Positions 32,765-45,639 of a DNA stretch of 64,000 bases are shown here, in pieces. The notes beneath the pieces are model-generated. The model was given only the letters and a program-made list of their open reading frames with translations, searched no databases and was not told where the DNA came from. Source of the DNA: Cryptomeria japonica (taxonomy: Eukaryota > Streptophyta > Pinopsida > Cupressales > Cupressaceae); assembly GCF_030272615.1 (NCBI RefSeq), contig NC_081407.1, positions 152,293,048 to 152,357,047 on the forward strand, given 5' to 3'. Every line of letters starts with the position of its first letter. Position 1 is the stretch's first letter. A program made the position numbers and the translations under genes.

Positions 32765-34118
32765 GCAGGGTTCAATCTACGCTGGTGGAAAAGGATTCTC
32801 ATTGGATGTTGATGGAGGTTTTGTCAAGAGATCTACCAAGACCGGTTGTCCTTTTGTATAATTATGGACCAACAGCTAGAAATAGTAAGAAGGAAGTTTG
32901 GATCAAGATCACAAATGTAATAGAAAGGTTGGGAGCTACAATGTTATCATTGGAGGTGAGTTCAATGGAACTTTGAACAATTCAAAGGAAAGAGGTGGTT
33001 GAAGGAGACAAATGCAATCTCTAGTGGACTTTCAACACACTGTAAATTAGAATCAGCTTTTGGATGTGATCCCAAAGAATGGGATCTTCGCTTCGACAAA
33101 CAAACGGGTTGGTTTCATGGTTATTGCGGAAAGTCTGGACAAATTCCTCTTGGCAGGAGATTGGAATGATATGCACTTAACATATGAATCGTCCATACTA
33201 CCAGTTTAAGGATCAGATCACTTCTCGGTGATGCTGAATTTCAGACCGTATGTCATCCTTGATCGCTGCCTTTTCAAGTTTAAATGTATATGGCTTTGCG
33301 ATCTAGATTTGGATGCAAGGATGGCTCAATGGTAACATGCGGATCTGTTTGTGGAAGGGACTAAACTCTTTGCTCTACAAAAGAAATTAATTTATATTAA
33401 AACCAAATTGAAAGATTGGAATAAACACTATTTAGAGAATATTTTTGATGAGAAGCACACGATTGAACTGAGTCAGTTGATCTCAAAAGTTTATTAAAGA
33501 GGGGATGAGAGTGGAGAATTTTAATCAGGAGAAACCTTTGACAACTGAATGCATGGAGGTGGTGAGGAGGGAAGATATTTTTTGGCATAAAAAATCTACA
33601 GAGTGCTAGATCAAGAATGGGGATAGAAACACTAATTTCTTTCATTGTTTGATTGTAACTAATAGGAGTAAGAATCGGATTAGTGAAGTCAAAGACGAGA
33701 ATGGTGTCTCTCTTTTCTTGACAAAAGAGATTGGAGATGAGGTAGTAAATTTCTTCCATATTCTTTTGAATGGGCAAAATGCATCGGAGGAGGAAGTGAG
33801 CAGAAATTCTTAGAAACATCACAACAATAATTATCTAAGTGAGCAGCTCATGAGCTTAATTTCAAAGAACGAAGTCAAAGCTGCTACTTTCCAGCTTGGC
33901 CAAGACAAGGCCCCTAGGTTGGATGGTTTTCTTGCACGATTTTTCCAACATTTTTGGAACTTATTCAAGGACATTGTGGCAGCTGTGGAGGAGTTCTGAC
34001 TCAATGGTACCATGTTGAGAGGATCTAAATGATACATTTATAGCGCTCATTCCAAAGAAAGAAAAGGTGGAGGTTATGAGAGATTTCCGCCTGAATTCTA
34101 TAATGTCACCTTCATAAG
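32765..34118 (+). pseudogene. LINE (L1-type) ORF2 remnant: endonuclease and start of reverse transcriptase
   Basis: Broken + strand frames carry endonuclease-type motifs in order: a GGEFNGTL-like active-site segment (about 32950; the usual 'GDFN' is changed), ..DVIPKNGIFASTNKR.. and GSDHFSVML (about 33215), the GSDH block of AP-like endonucleases. Further on come ..KAATFQLGQDKAPRLDGF.. (about 33875; normally 'APGPDGF') and IALIPKKEKVEVMRDFR (about 34045). These lead into the RT domain, which is cut at 34124 by LTR-A copy 5. More than ten stops and frame changes. Probably the same LINE as 25770-26685, separated by later insertions. Confidence 0.85.
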
Positions 34119-34124
34119 TGCAGA

Positions 34125-35580
34125 TGTAATGTCCCCTAATGGGACCCTCTTATATTCTGGCCTAGAATCACAATTTGAGTGCATAGTAAATACAATAGAG
34201 GGACACTATTGTCAACTAAAGCTTGGTCTGGAACCTGTACAACAGGTTAGTCGACATTTCCATTATGCTATGATAGATTATGTATTCAACATTCTTTATA
34301 TATTGCCTCGTTTATTATAAGGATTCAACAACCCTTTCTCTCCCTACACCTGCCCCCATTATGGAGCTCAAGGAGAATCACACAAGGCACCTCGAGTCTA
34401 TCCCTCTCCAACAAGCCCAAGAGCACCAAGGAGCTCATCAACTTGGCCTCTTGGCCCACACTTGGGGTTGGCGTACCTGTTGGAACCTAGTGCTCTTGCT
34501 TCCTTGTATTCTCTCTCCATAATTGGATGGTGAGATTGAAAGGTATTATAGACTCCATCATATAATTTACTTAATCGTCAAATGAACAGTTAGTGAAAGA
34601 AAGGAATTATTATATTGGCATTCCTATCTTATATTATCCATAGGAAAGTATAAAGATGAACAATAAATATATTTGTACAGTCATAAACCAGATTTGTTAT
34701 GCTATGTATATCACAAGAAACTTATACCAAAATTACAGTATATGGTTGAACTCCTGTATGCCTTAATTTATTATCAATATTTAATCTGATCTTCTTCCCT
34801 CTTTGGATCCTTTGATTTGAGTGAATGCTCGATGATATTTTGATTCCCTGATCCCCTAAGTGATGTAATGGTTGCAAATATATATGTTTACACAACCAAT
34901 TGGTTGTGTCTCTTGGAGTATAGAGACATTTTCATTGGTTATGTCATAATCGCATCACTTGAATATATTAACCGATTATTGCTGTAAGTTAATGTGATCC
35001 TTAATGAATTGGTTTACTTCCTTAATCATGCTTGATGTCTTATATCGATATTGTATGGAGTTCAATAATTAATGGTTCGATGGTATTAATGTTATCGGAT
35101 TTTCCTTGTTTAATGGTTGGCAAAGATACATACCTTAATCCGCATCATGGTTGATTCCATTCGACTGGATTTCTTGATCATATGGTTGGAATAACTTCGA
35201 TCTGAATTGTATAAGTTGTCGGATGTTCATTTGGATGTTTTATCACAGTCTAATTATTAAACAGTTATAAGTATTTCACAGACTCATACATGTATGGTTA
35301 TCAACTTCATCATACATAGTTGGAACTGTGGATGGATTGGATATGAGATATCATAGATCTGATTAAAGAGGTTAATTCATATGAATAATAAATAATTGAC
35401 ACATAAATATATTTAAATATAGGGCATGACCATTAATGAATATTATTATATTTAACTTGACTAATTCATTGTGACATGATCGGTATAGGATGCCATCTCT
35501 TAGACATGCAGGCTCATGGATAGTGTTGTTGTGGACAGACATTTTAATCTGATTCTTGGGTAAAGGATGGGGACATGACA
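34125..35580 (+). mobile_element. LTR-A copy 5
   Basis: TGTAATGTCCCC at 34125 to GGGGACATGACA at 35580. It shares an interior block with copy 1 (GCCCAAGAG, TTGGCCCACA) and the 'TTCATTGTGACATGATC' segment near the end. Flanks GCAGA and GTGGA agree at three of five positions. It truncates the LINE RT. Confidence 0.65.
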
Positions 35581-35839
35581 GTGGACGTACCATGATAGGG
35601 ATTAGCCTATCACCGGGTTCTCGTAGGCTAAGGCAGTGGTTAGGGAGCCCATTCACGGCGTTTGAGACCCTTTGGGGAGGTCTGCAGGGCATGTCAGGAG
35701 TTTAGCATCAATCTCCTATTTTTAAGGAGAATGCTAGTTGATTGGTTGACCACCCGGAGGCCAGTGAAGTGTTGTAGAAGGTCCTATGAGCATTTCCAGA
35801 TGATTTGGTTTAGTCTCCTACTTTTTAGGAGAATCTTGT
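35581..35839 (+). other. Unassigned short LTR-like stretch
   Basis: Contains words in common with the start of the 51202-type LTR (GGTTAGGGAGCCCATTC, 'CTCCTATTTTTAAGGAGAA') and is probably a diverged LTR piece. No gene. Confidence 0.35.
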
Positions 35840-36687
35840 TGATGGAAAAAATTGCGCTGCTGCTTTTCGGTCAACATAGAATAGAATGATGAGTATATCC
35901 TATTCTCTCTTGGATAAGGAAATCCCTAGTGCTATTGGGGCTGATCACGAGAGATAACTTCAAGGTTCATTTTGTTAGGTTTTGATTGGCTATGGATAAC
36001 TCAACGTTGATGTGTTTTGTTGGTAAACAAACACAAGGGGACTTACATCTGCTGTGAGGATAAACTTTAAAACGGGTTCCACAAGCAACTTTAAGACTTC
36101 ACAAGCCTTACATTCATCAGATATTCAGTATTCATGATGTTGTCCTAGATATTTTGTAATAGATTTTCAAAATAAATAGCAAAAAGGAAGGGTAGAGAGA
36201 TTAATCTATCCTAACTAGAACAACTTTCAAGTTAGTAGACCGAGCTTTCAAAAAACCAAGCCTTGCTTTGCCAGTTCTTGACACAACTAAGCAAAGGCTG
36301 GTGCAATCATCAAAGGGTTAACACAGATTTTCAAATTGCTAACTGCATGCATTGAACTCTAAATATACATAGCATTTCAACATCACATTCAGCAACTGAA
36401 CTAAGATTTATATATGTTCAGTCTAACCATACATAGGAAATAACACTCAACTAACTCCCAATGGTATGAACAAAAAGCTCTATCAAATACTAACTTAAAG
36501 AAACCATTCTATACTAAAAATAGACTATTCTTCAACAGTTTTTGTATTAAATTTGGCAGTCTCAGCAACAATTCATAATCTTCCTACAAAAAATGGGAGA
36601 GAGAAGGCTCCCTTTTATAGATTTTCAAAAACTGGATGAATGGCCAGGATTTAATCTAGAAAATGGCCCAAATTCATCCATAAAACA
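35840..36687 (-). repeat. LTR-B copy on the minus strand, 3' LTR of the ORF-bearing element
   Basis: On the minus strand it starts TGTTTTATGG right after a polypurine tract (GTATGGGGGGGCA, about 36688-36699), has a TATA box (CTATAAAAGG, 36611-36620), a donor-like GTAAGTCCCC (about 36040) and the end CTATTCTATGTTGACC. The polypurine tract places it directly downstream of the minus-strand ORF at 36954-38969. Confidence 0.65.
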
Positions 36688-36953
36688 TGCCCCCCCATAC
36701 CTAGTTAAGGATGTATTTCACATCCCAACTAATTTTACTACTACCAGCCATTAAATCCCTCCAAAAAGTAAATTGCGCAGAGCTAAATACAGAAAAATGT
36801 ACTTTTCTTGTTGAGAAAATAACTAACTTTGGGCATTGTGTTTTATCTTTTATTTTGGCCCAAAATAGATATTTCCTTTTACATAAAGAAATCATTTTCA
36901 CCATCTATATGCGTTTTCCAAATATCTTTGCCTGTTGTTTGCTCTGCCCGAAC

Positions 36954-38969
36954 CTATTCGTGGAATTTCACCATGACAAACCTTATCTCTTGTTCGGAAG
37001 GCATGGGTGTGTTGTCCATTCGATAATAGGTGTCCATAATATGATTCTCCACCCTTTTTAATTGCCGTTTCCACTCAACCTGGTTGGCTTCATACTTGTG
37101 TATCACAACACACAACTTGCTACCAGTTATCATGTCACCTTTGGAATATGGGGTCCCATCATTCTTCAACTGGCTTTTCCAGAGAAGCCTTAGCATGTCA
37201 ATTTCCATCTTGAGGTTTTTATATCCGATCATACTTTCTAGGAGCGACGAGCAACTACCTTTGACGAATGCCATGACATCTTCACAAGCCTCCCATCGTC
37301 CATCAATGATGTTTAACATGTCACTCTTCAATCTCAGGGCCTGATGCCAATTGTCGATGGTGCTGAATTCATGTGGTTCAATAATCTGCTGGCCTGTGGG
37401 GATCTCGGGGAAAGTCCACAACAAGGCATTCACGAGGGGAATTGGATTATTAACCACTTTGCTCAATTCCTCTAGGCTATTTCTGATGGTCTCCATTGAT
37501 TGAAGATCCTGTTCTACCTCACGTTGTAGGGAAATTATTTCCTTGAGCACCTGGTTTCCTTTCTCAGATATATCTTCAAACCATTCCTATGTTATTCTAA
37601 CCGTTGTCCTTATCTTTTTGAACTCAGCTGTTGTCTTTTGTGCCAATGCCACATGAGGGACATAAGACTCTTCGGCTCGCTGCAATGGTCTAAGCAAGCG
37701 ATCAACGTACTTTTCAGCTTGTTCCGCCCGGTCTTTATACATCTCCTTTTCGTCCGTCTCTTTCTTCAATCGTTTCAGTATTATCTCAAAGGAGTCCTAG
37801 AATTCCTCAACTTCCTGTTCTTTGGTTGCTCTTCCCATCTCTATTAATAAAATGTGGTAATCAGCAAGGGTTACATCCTCGACTGATTTGTCTAATGGTG
37901 GAACAACATGTACGACCCGATTTTGTGGAGCATCCCTAGTTATCTTCAAGTAAGTCCTCGACTTCTTCTCCTCGTTGACTTGGGGTTGTCCTACTCGAGC
38001 AAATAAGTCCTCAAGACGTAAGGATGGCCTTATTGTTGTTTTCTTTTCTATCCAAGTCTGCAACCATATCGGAGGTGCGAACTGGCTAGAAGTAACCACA
38101 ATTTCCTTCCCTCGCTCTCCAGAAGTCGCAACTGACCCAATATTCCCCCTCTTGCCCACCTATAGACAAAGGTCGGTTCTCATCAGCATCCTACTCTTTT
38201 CCCCCAATCGAGCTTTCCCTAACTTCACTCGGTAACTGTTGATGTATCTCAGTGTCTTGTTGTTCTCCACCTCTGTTTGTATCCTCCTCTTTGTCCTTTG
38301 ATCTTGCAGGTGGGATTTCTCCTTCCTCAATCTGATTTGTAGGATCCTCTAGATCAATAATCTGTATTTCTTGTTGTTGGAGGTTCGACCCTTCTAGGTT
38401 GGTTGTCTTGATTGAGACTGATTCCGTTTGCAACATAGGAGTGGGATGGTGTTCTATGTCAGTTGCATTGCCTACAATAGTAGAGTCTTCCTGTGAGGTG
38501 GCTGCAGTAGACGGTTGCCTTATCTTCAATTTCTTCCGGGTGGGTCTCAGGCGACAAACTCTTCTTCCTTCAAGACTTCTTGGATACCTTTGGCTCCTTA
38601 CTAGCCTTTTTCTTCTTTCTTTTCTTTCCGGGCTCTTCTTCACTTTCTTTGTTTTCTTCATCTTCTTGCACTGCAGCAGGTGCCTCCTCTTCACTTTTTG
38701 AGGATAGAGACTCAAGGCCTCCCATCAGGTTATATGTGAATTTCATGCCCTCACATGTTAGCTCTTTGGTGCATTATTGTATCTAAGTGTCAATGAATCT
38801 TTTAGGTTCCCCAATCATCACCTCCAAGATGGTGATAGGATCCTAAGACCAATTAATCAAGGCTTGTGGATGATCCTTGACAGAGTCATAGGCATGGTGT
38901 TGTAAGCAATCCCCATCATCATCTATCTAGTTGAGAACTTAGGCATATTCAAAGGTCCTGATTTGGTAC
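36954..38969 (-). pseudogene. Large retroelement-associated protein, C-terminal half (copy c)
   Basis: On the minus strand, broken frames (38969 to 36954) correspond region by region to the ORF at 60807: ..FEYA*VLN.., ..WS*DPIT.., EGMKFTYNLMG, a Lys/Arg-rich block, an acidic linker (..IDLEDPTNQIEEGEIPP..), then ..RLEDLFARV..RTYLKITRD..VTLADYHI..GRATKEQE, then a coiled coil (..MYKDRAEQAEKYVDRLLRPL..). The end is a natural stop at 36954 after ..EIRFVMVKFHE, about 110 residues beyond the window-limited copy. Function unknown. It is truncated at 38970 where the LTR-C of the next element begins, and carries about seven stops or frame breaks. Confidence 0.8.
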
Positions 38970-39344
38970 TGTTGTGACCTTTTCACACATTGCCCCATTA
39001 CAAACGGGGACCCCCCCTCTTTCCTGCTTTCCAGGTCGTGTTAGTTTAGGGTTTGATAGTTAGGCGGCAATTTTTGAGCTTTCAGTGCCCGAGTCTTAGT
39101 TTTGAAGCGACCATGCCCAAGGTGCAATTAGGGTTTTAAATTTTGAATAGGATTAAATGTTTCAAAAATGTCAAAATTGTTAATATGATCCTAAATTTTG
39201 CCTAAGTGGTTGCAACAGTTCTAATTTTAGTGTAAATATGTCTAAGTGTTGCAAATTAGGGTTATTTTTGTGCTAGAGCATCTAGAGACCCTATAGGAGT
39301 TATTTCCTTTCTCCTAGAAGGTAACTTAAGTTAGATTTGCACAT
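38970..39344 (+). mobile_element. LTR-C copy 3, 5' part
   Basis: Starts TGTTGTGACCTTTTCACAC, then CCCC-ATTACAAAC-GGGG and ACCCCCCC. It heads an element that continues through a repeat array and leader to the ORF at 42570. It cuts the minus-strand ORF copy. Confidence 0.6.
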
Positions 39345-40202
39345 TGTCTTGATGGACCCTTATTTTCCCCTAGTTAAAATGTTGAAAGCATGGTTGAAAA
39401 ACTTTGCGATTTTTTAGCAGACTCGCGAGTACTTGCGAGCCATATTCGGCCGCGAGTCACTTGCTGCAAAACTTGCAAACGAGTTTAGCCCTAACTCACA
39501 GCGAGTATAACAGCAAAAAGTCGCTAAAAATCGCAGGGTTTTGGGCGAAAAATTGGTAGTAAAAACAAATTAAAAACTTTAACTTGCAAAACCTAAATTG
39601 CGTTATTCATTTTGGACCCTTTCCCAGTCGCAACAGAGGTGACTTTACGATTGCGTTTCTAAACCCTAAAATTTATATGCCTTTTTTAGCAATTTATGTT
39701 GCGACGGGAGACATTTTTTTTGACGTAGAAATACTGCAGGGATGCCAGGTGGAAAATGGCTCGACAGAAGGCCATGTCTATATAGTATATTTGTATTTGC
39801 AAAAAATTGTTTCATGAATAAAATGATGAATTTGAATCATGAATTAGAAAAGAGCTCAAAGGTAGACTCACAATGTATTTTATAATTAGGATGAATTTGT
39901 TTAAACGATTGGTAGGATAAATTTATAAAATATAATTTTTTATGATTAAAAGTTTGGAATATATTACTATTACAATTATGTGGAATTTGTTTCACTATTA
40001 TGATTTATTAAATTATATATTAACAATTATATATTATGATTACAAATAAAAAATAATATAAAATTTAAAAATTACAAATTAAAAAGTTGTATATTTATAT
40101 ATTATAACATTTTAAAAATATAAATATACTTATTTTTAATTAATTTATAACATATATATGAAACTTTTAATATATATATTGATTTTAATTAATATATTCA
40201 AT

Positions 40203-40278
<76 letters not shown>

Positions 40279-41300
40279 GATTCTATATGTTTTCAAATGT
40301 TTGATAAAGTTGCCGAGTTATTGCCTAGTTTTTCCTTGAGTTTTTCAACTATGGTTGAAAGTCCCGATGTAGAACGATAAAATTTGATAAGTTTGGGCAT
40401 TTTTAGTGTGAAAATCATCACAGTCCTGATGGAAAACATTTTTCCCCATGAAATTAAGGCTTAAAAAATGAGTTGTCTTGATGGAGGACATTTTTCCACT
40501 GAGTTTTCAAGGCATAAATGGACTTTGTCTTTATGGAGCATGATTTTCCACTGCATATTTTGGAGGAAAAGTTTGATTTTAATGATAAAATGGTCTTAGT
40601 CTCGGTGAGGTGTGTTTTCCCCCTCATTGATTAACTTTTTGGGGAAAATCCCGATGGATTAGGATTTTCAACCGCAATTGTCTTGATAGACCACATTTTT
40701 CCACCAGAGGCAAAAATGACTAAGTTAAGTCTAATAGACCACATTTTTCCACCAGAGGCAAAAATGACTAAGTTAAGTGCTAGAATTTGTCCAAATGAGA
40801 TTCAAATTTCTCCAAGGATGAAAAATGAGTGTGACAGGGTTAAGTGTTGACATAATTACTTTGTCCCGATGAATTGCATTTTTCCCTTGCATGAATTTGT
40901 GAAGTTTTAATGTGAATTTTTTGTCCAGATGGAGTTCGAATTTCCCCTGGAAGCTATTATGATAAATTTTGACAAGTTTTGAAGTCCTGATGAGGTGCAT
41001 TTTTCCCCGGAACTCAATTTATGGACAAGGTTAATGAAATGAATGAAAATTTATTGTCCTGATGGGGGTTGTTTTTCCCCAAAAGTCAAATTTTTGGACA
41101 AAATGAATGAATGAATGCAATTTTGGTGTCCAGATAGGGGTCGTTTTTCTCCAAATGAGATTTTTTGGATAAAGAAAGTGAAATGTTGAGATTTTTTGTG
41201 TCCAGATGGGCCACGTTTTTCCCCTAATGCCATATGTGATGAGTTACAATGAAATTTAATGCAAACTTTTGTCCCAATATGGATCGATTTTCCCCAGGTG
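39345..41300. repeat. Array of GATGGR...TTTTTCC cores, spacing mostly 50-74 bp
   Basis: Cores of the form GTCYNGATGG, 6-9 bases, TTTTTCCMC recur at about 39351 and then from 40366 at 40428, 40480, 40532, 40604, 40653, 40685, 40733, 40794, 40868, 40928, 40989, 41061, 41133, 41204 and 41278. Many form weak stems (GGG..CCC, TGGA..TCCA or GGAAAA..TTTTCC) and the arms change together. The four last intervals are 71-74 bp. The array lies after the LTR-C start and before a TATA-like TATTATAAAG (41446). Confidence 0.65.
40206..40274. repeat. (AT)n microsatellite
   Basis: About 33 uninterrupted AT dinucleotides inside a very AT-rich block (39790-40300) that interrupts the core array. Confidence 0.9.
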
Positions 41301-42569
41301 GCCCAAATTTAGTGCAAGTGAAAGGATTTAAATGACAAGTGTGCCTACATTTAATTATTTTTGCTTTGTTACAATTATTTAATGATCAACAACAATAATT
41401 TAATCACAAAGTGTTATCCGAAGGCAAATCGACTCTCCACCAGGCTATTATAAAGCAACTTTTTTTATCCCACATTGCTTGTGTGGTGAATTGTCAAAGC
41501 AAAAACATGAATAAGTATGCCCAGCCAGCATTATATTATTATTATATTGCCTTGATGTGACAGTTGAAGACACTGATTGGAGGCAGATTGAAGATCATAG
41601 CTGGGCGATTTTTGTCTAAGTGTCATTTTGACACCAATTATTGAAGGAGAATTTCCAGATTTGTTGCAGATTGGGGGAGCGCTGTTGGTGACTTTGGTGA
41701 TTTTATGCTTGGTACCACCATAGCTGGGAGCCACGATTTTGTGTGTGGCTGATTGCCTCGCATTTTGGGAGGAATTTGTGGATATTCTACTTGGCGCCAT
41801 TGTTGGGATTGATTGCGATTTTGTCTAAGTGTTTGCTGGGCGCTATTGTTTGAGAGTTTGGACACCATTGTTGGGCGCCATTGCTGGTCCAGAATTGAGA
41901 TATTGCATTTCCAGATTTGAAGTATCACTCCCTAGCCATTGTTAGTGAAGGGCAATTTTGTTTGGGCATCATTATTGAATAGTTCAAGGGTATTTTATGA
42001 AGACACCATTGCTGGTGCAGATCTGAAGCATCATTTACCAGCATTGTCTTCAGACTGAAACAACATTTCCAGCCACATAGTAGTGCCCAGGTGTGGCCAT
42101 TTTGAGTTTTGGAAGACAAAATAGTTCAAGTGCAAGTCCATCCACTGATTTCAACCATTTTCAGGCTGTCTTCAGACTTTTTGAAGCCATTTTCAGACCT
42201 TAGAAGGGTGTATTCAGACTTAAATCAGAAAATCAAACCTTTATACACCATTTTTCAAGTGTATTAAGACCTGGGGTATACTTTTGAGCTTCAAATTTAT
42301 CATTTTCTGAGTATACCAGGGTGTCCTTAGACTTAATTTTCATGATCAGACCTTAAATAAGTCTGAAAATAAAGGTTTTAGGAGGGTTTTAGACCCCATT
42401 TTGATCAAAATTTATATTGTTTTCAGAATTTGTGTTGCAAATTGTTAAAATTTCTGGTTTTAGACCCTTGAAACTGACAAAATCATTAGAAATCAGAACT
42501 TATGAAATTCTGAAAACAAACTTTAAGTTATTTTTCCATGATATTGACTTTGAGCTTCGTACAGGTGAC
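41301..42569 (+). promoter_or_regulatory. Promoter and leader region upstream of the copy (a) ORF
   Basis: After the array a TATA-like box (41446) is followed by about 1.1 kb without coding sequence, containing repeated 'CACCATTGTTGGGCGCCATT'-like words (41650-42010) and 'CAGACTT' words (42170-42370). It ends in an acceptor-like CTTCGTACAG|GTGAC directly before the ORF ATG at 42570, matching the layout at 60802-60807. Confidence 0.4.
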
Positions 42570-45500
42570 ATGTCTAAGGCGGGAATCGCTGCAAGGAAGG
42601 AACAATTGAGAATCTTACAAGAGGGCTTCTATCCGGAGTCACTGCTGGCGTCTTGATGGAAGAAGATCATGGATACAAACATGGAATTCCTGGACATGAG
42701 GCAAATGCGACAAAGAATGTTTGGAGTGAAGAACCATCTTCCTTCTACCCTTTTGACAAATATCATGAAGAGTGGAATCTACCAAGCAGCTGTCTTTCCA
42801 CCATCTGTGCAATGCAGTGATTGTTGAGTGTGCGAAACACTATGATCCAAGAACCAGAATGATCAAGTCACCCAAGGGGACAATACTTGCATACTTAGTT
42901 GAGGATGCAATCAGGGAAGTGTTTGGAATTCCCAGGAGTGCGGACATGCAAGAGAAAACTAAGGATGAATACCAAGCTAAATTTTTAAAGAAGGCAGATG
43001 CATGTATGACAGTTGTCAACAATGAGTGGGTCATTGAGCCAAGGCGTCACCACTCTAAGCTACCTAAGAGGCTTCTATCATCAAACTTCAAGGATGAATA
43101 CAATGATTTAATATTCTTACTCCATAGAGTAATGGGAACACCTCAAGGGGCGTTGTTTGAGAACTGATGTTTTATTTTATTGAAGATATGTCAAGAAAAG
43201 TATTGATCAATTAGGCCAAAATAATAAGTGATAACCTCGACTTCTAGTTGAGAAGTTCTGAGAAAACAAAGACATTCAGCATTACCTCCTACCTTATGTA
43301 CTTGCTTGTTAGATTTGTTGTGTACAAAGGATTGATATGCAAGGGCGAAGTCAAGAATGGGCTAAGACAATATAGAGTTTATGAGTGCTACCCACAACTC
43401 CATCTGCATAAGATTGAACACTAGAGAAGGGTGAACGATGCTTTCACCATGTACATCACAAGGCTGCAGCAGGGCAAGATCCACAAACAGTTGTCCAAGG
43501 AGGCAACGAGGTTAATTGAGAAATATGGATCGCGGTATATACAATTTCCTACCTTCAAATACCTATGGATTCAGGGATTTAGATCCAAACCATACGAACT
43601 TCCTAGGTATCTGATAGACAAGATTTTCCTATTTGAGGTAGTGAGAGAGATTTTCAAGTTTGATTTTATCCAAAATGAGAAGCATAGAACAGGGATAACT
43701 CTCCCAATTCTACTTGCGAAGACTTTGGAGGTATGCCACACTGTAGCTGCAACAAGTTCAGTTATTCAAGAACTTGAATTCTATCGCCGTGGAACTTATA
43801 GGAGTAGGGATCGATTTGATCCATTCAAGAATGTTGTGAAGATCAAGGGAGAGAAGTTTATACATAGGATTGACATTGAGGACTATTGGGATAATCTCAT
43901 GGATGAGCTCGCAGTTAGGAAGAGAATATGGTCCCGAATGTCAGTGGACTTTGTAGGAAGTGTAATCTCTTCTCCATTCCTGATCAGGTGCATGATGATA
44001 GTGATCACACTCATCTGCAGTACAACAATGGAGCGAACAAACCTATCCTATTGCCTAGTTGGACACAACCTGAAGTGGTGGATTTGAATGTGCTTATGAG
44101 GGAAGTAAATGATTACTCTAGGGAATGGGTGGACAAATACATCAATAAGTTGAGAGAAATGAATATCACCTTTACCTATGAGAAGATTAAAGACAACGAG
44201 CCTTCCCTCGATGATGATGAAAGGATAGTCAGTAATGTAAGGACACATGATGATGAGGAGAGTCAAGCTCCCAAGAGAAGGAAGGGTATACTAGGAGAAT
44301 CACAAGCAAAAGGAAGGGAGACTGTTAGCCAACAATCAAAGAAGAAAAAACACAAGTCTGACACCCCTTTATCCATCGTGAATTCCTCATCAGTGAAAGA
44401 AAATGATATGCCAGAGAAGGATAGAGAGTCAAAACAGGGTTCTGATATGGAAATCCTACCAGAGAATAATTAGGAGTTGCATGCTACAACACAATCGGCA
44501 CCACTGAATGAAAATGAAGAGCAGCCAGGATCTCCCACTGTCCAATTGGAGGTTAGCTTGGGCAACAATGTGGTTGATTTGACTATGGACACGGAAATGG
44601 ATGATGATTTCATTTCAGCTTTGAGAGGACTTGATCATGACATGAGCCTTGAAGATGGGATGGAAATTTCCACCATTCCCGATTGGTTGCTATAGAGCAT
44701 GGAAAAGAAGAAAATGATGGAGGCATAGCCCATAGAGAATATTGATGATTTCCTAGCCAGGCTAGACAAAGAAAAGGAGCAGAAGAGGGCTAAGATATTT
44801 TCTAAAATTGCTAGAGATGATACAGGTGTGCATATTGCACAAGTGGTTGTCTGGATGGGTGATAAGACCAAGGATGCAGTCACTCCCATGGATTATTAGA
44901 TCACTATGATTGACGTTGGACCTACTACGAAGAAGCAGGAGTTCCAAGAACTTGATGATATGGTCAAGGCAATGAGGGCACGATTGGATAGGACTATTGA
45001 GAAGAAGGAGATGCTTGAAAATGAAAATAGGAGACTTAAGGAGTACATTGAAGGGATAAATTCCCAAAGGCGTGAGGATCCTATTTTTATCTCACCTATT
45101 GCTATTGATCGTGGGTTTCGCTTTGATTATGAGGCAGCGAGGAATACACATTTGGAGGTTGAAAAGTGAATTGAGGATGTTGCAAAACAAGTAGATGATT
45201 TCCTAGCTCAATTTGTCCAGGCATTTGACAAATCGTCAATGCTCATATTCAAGATACAATACTTGGAAGGAGTTTGGGATGATTTTCAACAGATGCAGGA
45301 GAAGACAATTCCTCGTCTTGGGGTGTTGAAGTGAATCCCAATGCCCACATTAATCCAGAAGGGAGTTGTGCATGCAGGAAATGTATATGATTTTTAGGGA
45401 TGGCAGTGTTCCTTGGCTATGAGGAAGTCCACGTATGATCACACAAGACAAGATTGTGCGGAGATGGAAAGATCGATCCAAGAGATTCAATCCAAGATCC

Positions 45501-45635
45501 TTACATCTATTGATGAGTTGTTGGGGATGGATGTCCATGCTTCCAACACTTAGAGAAGAATTGAAAGAAAAGATGAAGTTCATTTACTTGAATCAGTTAG
45601 AATCTTTGAAGAAGAGTCAGATAGATGATTTGGTT
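42570..45635 (+). pseudogene. Large retroelement-associated protein (copy a), decayed
   Basis: Start chosen at 42570 because an AG|GTGAC-ATG junction matches AG|GATAA-ATG of the 60807 copy. The frames then follow that protein in order: IMKSGIYQAAVFPPSVQ, ..AKHYDPRTRM.., VEDAIREVFGIP, NNEWVIEP, LLHRVMGTPQGALFEN, ..YRVYECYPQLHLH.., VNDAFTMYITRLQQG, YGSRYIQFP, ELPRYLIDKI. A basic/acidic linker and IDDFLARLDKEKEQKRAK..KIARD with GPTTKKQEFQ follow, then a coiled-coil tail to about 45635, where the inverted element begins. At least ten stops or frameshifts. No enzyme motif was recognised; role unknown. Confidence 0.8.
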
Positions 45636-45639
45636 TCAA

